From: Cinnamomum chago
Lineage: Eukaryota; Streptophyta; Magnoliopsida; Laurales; Lauraceae
Direction: 5' to 3'
NCBI GenBank assembly: GCA_038049695.1
Contig: CP142455.1
Location: 23,225,501 to 23,289,500 of the forward strand
Length of the DNA stretch: 64,000 bases
Part shown: in pieces, positions 59,641-64,000 of the stretch
How the letters are laid out: the number at the start of each line of letters is the position of its first letter
Position numbering within the stretch: the stretch's first letter is position 1
The notes under the pieces: generated by a model
Told to the model about the DNA's origin: nothing
Seen by the model: only the letters and a program-made list of their open reading frames with translations
Database searches by the model: none
Made by a program: the position numbers and the translations under genes

Positions 59641-60035
59641 ACTCCTAGGGGCCCGCAGATCCAAACAGTGGCTTGTATCAACCTTCACTTCACTCACGCC
59701 TAGAAATATATGAGGAGAGTGAACAGTTGGTCCCACTGGTCCAAATCTCAGATGCCACTATCCATGAGGTCGCCCAAGGGTCCCACATCAATTTAGATAT
59801 GAAGCGGGAATTGATCCTTTTTTTTTTTTTTGTGAGGAAGTTATGTTGTTCAGTTATTTTAGAGAGAGGAGATTAGAGAGAGGAGACTGAAGAGAGGAGA
59901 TTTAGGAGACTAGAGAGAAAGGGGAGTGGAGGGTGGATGAACATTCTGATAGCTGGCATGATGTATGTTAGGTCTTGAGGATTGGAACTTTGGAGGCCTG
60001 TGGTTAAACGAAGGGGAAAAACATTCCCATAGAGG

Positions 60036-60613
60036 TATAGATTTATTCATGGGGCCTTTACTGTACGGGTGTCTCAGGACTCAGAATTGATTGGGAGGGT
60101 GTTCGCTAAAAAGTATTTTCAAACTTGGTATTCATACAACCATTTTTGCCACTCAATTTCAAGATTACCCTTCCTTGCCTTTTTACTTCTTTCCCTTCTT
60201 CTTCTCAAGAGAAAAAAAAAAAAAAAAACATAGTCTTTGCAAAACCCTTCTTCCTTGTCCCCACACGAATCCCACCATTTTTCATTGTAATCGTGTTGTT
60301 TATTTCACAAAGACTCCATGCTCTCCATTCTTGTCAGTTTCTATAGACACACATATATACATAAAAGTTGGGCTACTAGTGAAGAGTTTTAGTTTTCTAC
60401 AGGGGAAGTGTGTCACTTTAAACTTGAAACCCAAGGGACGATCCATGGTATATATGTGAAAGCAATATGATTCTGGCAATACAACTTATTTCTACCAACT
60501 TTTAATCCATGGACCCAAATGTGCAACTCCTACGTCTTCAACAAAATTCGTAAAATGTAAAAAAATAAAGAAATACCAAATTGATGAGGAAATCGTGAAT
60601 TGCAGAACCCTCA
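60036..60613. other. Non-coding stretch
   Basis: No supported feature; the 122-codon frame at 60091-60459 is rich in F, S and K from homopolymers and resembles nothing known. Confidence 0.5.
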
Positions 60614-60621
60614 GTTGGAAG

Positions 60622-61128
60622 TAGGGATTATCTAAAATTTCCAACCCGTAAAAAACTAGGTTTGGAACTTGTTTTAGGTTCAGATTCATTAACTGGTATG
60701 GCTCTAAAACCCAATTTAAGTTTCAATTGAAAAACAACTTCTGTTCTGGGTCCATATAGATTCCAACCGGTGGACCTATGACCCAGCATACGTGTCGTTA
60801 ATCTTGTAAGCAATAGCTCAAAATCAACTTTTTTTGGACATTTTTTTATTTAATCCTTGAGGTAGTAGACTTGATGTACTATTATAAGTTGAATGATATT
60901 CTTATATTAAGAAAAGATAAAAAAGGAGTTAGAATTAGTTTGGAACTTGATTCCGGTCTTCTAGTTGGACTCAATTCCAGAAACGGATCTGGGTTGTCTT
61001 ATTGGAACCAAGTATGAAACCAACGAAACAAGTTTGAAGTCGGAACCGAAACCATGACTTAGAGAAGTCTGAGTCCAGGTTTGAGGCCAATATGGTTCCA
61101 ATATGGAATCGTCCCATTTGCAACCCTA
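60622..61128. mobile_element. Small hAT-type MITE
   Basis: Starts TAGGGATTATC and ends GCAACCCTA. Flanking octamers GTTGGAAG (60614-60621) and CTTGGAAG (61129-61136) agree at 7 of 8. The TAGGG termini resemble the element at 37477-38636. The interior repeats TTGGAAC/GGTTCCA motifs in both orientations. Confidence 0.7.
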
Positions 61129-61314
61129 CTTGGAAGAAAGATATTAGAAGTACTAAAGTGGGATTTGGTGGCATAGATTTTGAGGAGGGGAGTGAGAACG
61201 AGAATGCTGAATAGATGATGTCATGTATGTGATAAGGATGGTTGACCCGCAACTCAACAAAGATCATGTCTCATCCTCTGCCTCATGTAACTTTATATAT
61301 ATATATATATATAT

Positions 61315-61538
61315 ATGAGCATGACTCTCCTAAGCTGAAGCTTAGCTTATCCTAAGTTGAAATAGCTAATCAAAGTTGATTGTATCTGTTTTTTGCATGA
61401 TGGAACTGGAAAATCCATCTCTGATTGGATTTATCTTGATTTTGGAGATAATCATCATACAAAAAACAACGATAGTCGACTTTGATTAGCAATTTCAGCT
61501 TAGGATAAGCTAAACTTTATCTTAGGAGAGCTGGCCCC
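61315..61538. mobile_element. Palindromic MITE in a TA/TG microsatellite
   Basis: Left arm CTCTCCTAAGCTGAAGCTTA then GCTTATCCTAAG. The inverse of the right arm begins CTCTCCTAAGATAAAGTTTA then GCTTATCCTAAG. The arms are alike for about 90 bp, up to TTTTTTGCATGATG/TTTTTTGTATGATG, with a short loop. It is flanked by (TA)n at 61294-61316 and (TG)n at 61543-61569, so the original site was probably a compound TA/TG repeat. Confidence 0.75.
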
Positions 61539-61569
<31 letters not shown>

Positions 61570-61639
61570 AGCCTCATGTATACATATGGATTTTCTATCC
61601 TGTGAGATAAAGGGCCACATGTGAGAGTGATTTGGTGCT

Positions 61640-61840
61640 GACGGACGTGGGATTTTCGTTTGAGGGGTGCTTACCATAGTCACTTGAAAAGGTCAATCAC
61701 TATTTTGTTGTTGTTTCTTAATATTAACTTTGGAAAAAGAGAAAATGTATTGCATTTAAAAAATATCTAATTACAAAACTCACATTCTTTCATCAAAAGT
61801 TATATCTTAACTCAAACAAAGCTTTTACATAGTATATACC
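61640..61840. mobile_element. Truncated end of a hAT copy related to 41261-46370
   Basis: GGATTTTCGTTTGAGGGGTG, AAAGAGAAAATGTATTRCAT, and CATCAAAAGT followed by AAAGCTTTTACA recur in the same order and spacing as in the first 200 bp of the 41261 hAT (after CAGTGGCGGACCCA). No transposase sequence follows. Confidence 0.75.
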
Positions 61841-61890
61841 ACTCCACCTGAACAATCATACGTATGGATAGAGCCACAAATATGTGCACA

Positions 61891-62240
61891 CACTACAAAA
61901 AAATTGTCTTAATGAGTCACTTTTAAAGTGTCTTAAAAAGTGGTTTGTGTCACTTTTTTTATTACTATGCAAGCGTCTTATCTGCCGGCGTCACTAAAAG
62001 TTCGTAAAAGCGTCTCAAGAAATACATTTGTTGTGTCAGTTTTTGTTATCAAAGTGACACAAAAAAATGGTTACTTGTGTCACTTTAAACCCAAAAGTGA
62101 CACTGAAATAACTTAAAAGCGTCACAAGAAAGATAACTTTGTTGTCTCACTTTTCAAAAGCAGTTATCAATATGTTATTTTCGGACCAAAAGTGACACAA
62201 GTAGTCATCAGTTGTGACAGTTTCCATAGAAGTGAGATAC
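61891..62240. mobile_element. CACTA-type terminus with subterminal repeats
   Basis: CACTACAAAAAAATTGTC at 61891 looks like a CACTA TIR. The following 340 bp contain many AAGTGACAC/GTGTCACTTTT motifs in both orientations, like a CACTA subterminal region. I found no opposite end in the window. Confidence 0.5.
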
Positions 62241-63108
62241 CATCCATTTTTTAAAAAATAAAAATACAATATATACATTACTAATAACATGCTGCAGTAT
62301 GGATACACTTTCAAATCACTAAACCTGCCTTACAAAAGATGCAAAAAAATATAGATAGCAACATTCAATAAGAACCATTTCATTAATTGGAAATTAATCA
62401 CCATTCACATTAAGGAACGTACTTGCTCGTCCACGCACTAAATCAAACAAACTATTCAAAACATAGCCAATTTGAATCCATTCATAATCCAAACTATTTA
62501 CATTAACCTTCGAATTCGTAACCAAAGTGTCACGACATAATCCAAAACCTTCACAAAAGCATCCAAAAAAAAGCAAGCTACATTGTAAACAATTTCCGAA
62601 AATCTCTAACTAACCAAAATTAACTTAACCTAATTAGTAGACCCACTTAGCAAAAGACATTCCATCTCCATATAATTAAGTTATTCATTCACCTACAAAA
62701 TAATAACAATTTGACTATGTATCAATAATATAATCAAGTAAGAATGAGAGTTTAACCAACAATATCAAGGATCTCCCTTAAGTATTAGCAGTACTTTTTT
62801 TTACATTATACATGAATATTTTTAGATTGAGTCATTACATAAATATTTCAATGAAATGATTTTATTGCAAAAAAAAAAAAAAAAACGTATAATTTACAAG
62901 AGAACATTCAAAAGAAGTATCCAGGATCAAAGACCAATGTTCCCAAATGAAAAAAAAATGGGCCCCTCAAGATCACAAAACAATGATAAGCATGCATTAC
63001 AAAATAAATGACTACATGATTTGTTCTATTCCTTTCTTAGAATGTTATACGTCGTGATTCCTATCAAAAAAACTGTAAAAGAATATAGAGCATGACAAAA
63101 CATGATAC
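62241..63108. other. Non-coding, AT-rich; the place where UPF1 3' exons would be expected
   Basis: Nothing resembling the C-terminal UPF1 exons was found on the minus strand here. A poly-A run lies at 62870-62884. Confidence 0.5.
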
Positions 63109-63982
63109 CTTATAGTGTGTCAATAGGCTATTCCATAATGGCTGTTTGCTCAAGACCTTAGGATTCCCCAACATAACAATACCATAACGAGCCCTGGTTA
63201 GTGCGACATTCAGCCTCTGTGGATCATTAAGGAATCCAATACCCTGCAACAGGTTTTGAGGTTGTCAAGATGTACAAATACACTACAAAAGTAAGGATAC
63301 CACCAAGGTAAGGTGCTTGATTCTAAGGAGACAGTTTTAGCAGACACAATTTAGCGACAATCTCATTTTCATACGAAAATTGCTTAAAAAGGCTTTATGC
63401 AACGCCACAGTAGAAGGGTCTTTTTATACCAAAGGTTAATTGGCAATTCACTGATGTTTGACATGTTTCACATGCCCAGACTAGTCATAGATAGACTACC
63501 AGTGCAAACAGCCATGGTAGTATTACCTAAATTACTAGAGAAGTGGTGTCATTACCTAATGTTCATTGCTTCTTACACAAGACAAGATAATGTAATCTTT
63601 CTCTCTCCCCTGGAAGGAATCAACACTCGTGACCTACAATAAAATACAACCATGACACTGTAGCAAATAAATACAAATGGCAGACATCGATTTGTCAGAT
63701 GCTGAAGGTACCTCGATTTCCTTATAAAGTTGCTGTCTAAGAGCACCATTTCTTGTAATATAATTTACAATATAAGCTCTCTGGCCTTCATATGGGGTTA
63801 TCACTCCAATCTGTGAAGTTTCAAAATGAAGATGGGTTTTACATGGGCTAATAAAAATACAGTAAATGAATTAATGATGAAAAGTGTCATGGCACACCGT
63901 AAGATAAAAGGATACCTGGCTGGGAATGACACCGCTCCTCAAAAATGTAGTTACAATTTTTTCGACATTAGCAGCTTAAGTC
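63109..63982 (-). pseudogene. UPF1-like RNA helicase, four exons, broken
   Basis: UPF1 is the SF1 RNA helicase of nonsense-mediated mRNA decay. Four minus-strand exons with GT/AG borders encode its RecA2 part: 63982-63916 (AANVEKIVTTFLRSGVIPSQ), 63810-63712 (IGVITPYEGQRAYIVNYI..KEIE), 63633-63556 (SVDSFQGREKDYIILSCVRS) and 63243-63109 ([31 protein letters not shown]). The motifs SVDSFQG and LNVALTRAR are intact. Two nonsense codons occur in otherwise conserved positions: TAA just before AANVEK (Glu in the family) and TAG as the last codon of the third exon (Gln). The exons after LLTHYK were not found downstream, and the upstream exons lie outside the window. I call it a pseudogene; a sequencing error at both stops is the alternative. 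Confidence 0.85.
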
Positions 63983-64000
63983 CTATTAAGATAAGATGTT

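Larger units (their letters stand above)
57441..60035 (-). mobile_element. Helitron C (non-autonomous, minisatellite-bearing)
   Basis: Minus strand: starts at 60035 with CCTCTATGGGAATG (expected TC mutated to CC) and ends with hairpin GTGCATAGCAC, then CTAG (57444-57441) followed by T. It is 2.6 kb without genes. It contains two tandem arrays (57795-58390 and 58893-59640) and a GA-rich block near 59860-59930 close to its 5' end. Only 6 bp (TATATA) separate it from Helitron B. Confidence 0.7.

Noticed and set aside
63284-63296. CACTACAAAAG as a second CACTA terminus pairing with 61891
   Set aside because: It has the same orientation as the 61891 end, not inverted, and lies in a UPF1 intron without subterminal repeats.

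Overview
This is a stretch of flowering-plant nuclear DNA, about 64 kb, built almost entirely of transposable elements and broken genes. The plant assignment rests on several things: split genes with GT..AG introns, an RPA-bearing Helitron, Cassandra 5S-type TRIM repeats, a CC-NB-ARC-LRR resistance gene, plasma-membrane-type Ca2+-ATPase and FAR1-domain sequence, and initiator-Met-tRNA primer sites. The genus cannot be fixed from sequence alone; a magnoliid-like, TE-rich genome is a guess. No intact host gene was found. Every host-like coding stretch carries stops, frameshifts, lost exons or insertions, or is cut by the window edge. All family names come from reading translations, not from database searches.

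Layout. 1-395 (-): an open exon of a FAR1-domain/MULE-type protein running off the left edge. About 4.6-14.05 kb (+): a large Helitron with RepHel (HUH replicase plus PIF1 helicase) and RPA-like OB-fold genes, both decayed. It also holds two exons and the intron of a host autoinhibited Ca2+-ATPase, just before its 3' hairpin and CTAG end. 14.06-16.27 kb: a second Helitron-like element starting 4 bp after the first ends. 17.3-18.5 kb: a dead RTE-clade LINE. 20.4-21.0 kb (-): a shrunken NLR relic. 21.6-22.5 kb: a MULE-type element with long terminal inverted repeats. 24.6-29.1 kb: a 0.73-kb tandem duplication, one copy split by a 3-kb solo-LTR-like insertion that itself contains a hairpin CACTA MITE.

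29.5-34.4 kb holds two non-autonomous LTR retroelements, each with paired LTRs, a Met-tRNA-type primer site and target duplications. Each carries sense-strand fragments of two unrelated host genes: a VAR3-like RanBP2 zinc-finger gene plus an RLCK-VII/PBS1-like kinase in the first, and an HBS1-like GTPase plus an FTSH4-like protease in the second.

39.8-52.9 kb (-) is one CC-NB-ARC-LRR gene split twice. A 5.1-kb hAT element (8-bp target duplication) separates winged-helix from LRR. A 5.2-kb solo-LTR-like element (5-bp duplication) separates the P-loop from kinase-2. That LTR contains a 3.0-kb CACTA element (3-bp duplication), which contains a tandem array of four Cassandra LTRs. The hAT transposase reads through almost completely, with two in-frame stops.

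56.0-60.0 kb (-) is a head-to-tail series of three short Helitrons, the largest carrying two minisatellite arrays. Small hAT, MULE and palindromic MITEs lie nearby. The window ends in four exons of a UPF1-like RNA helicase (-) with two nonsense codons and no C-terminal exons found, so probably a pseudogene.
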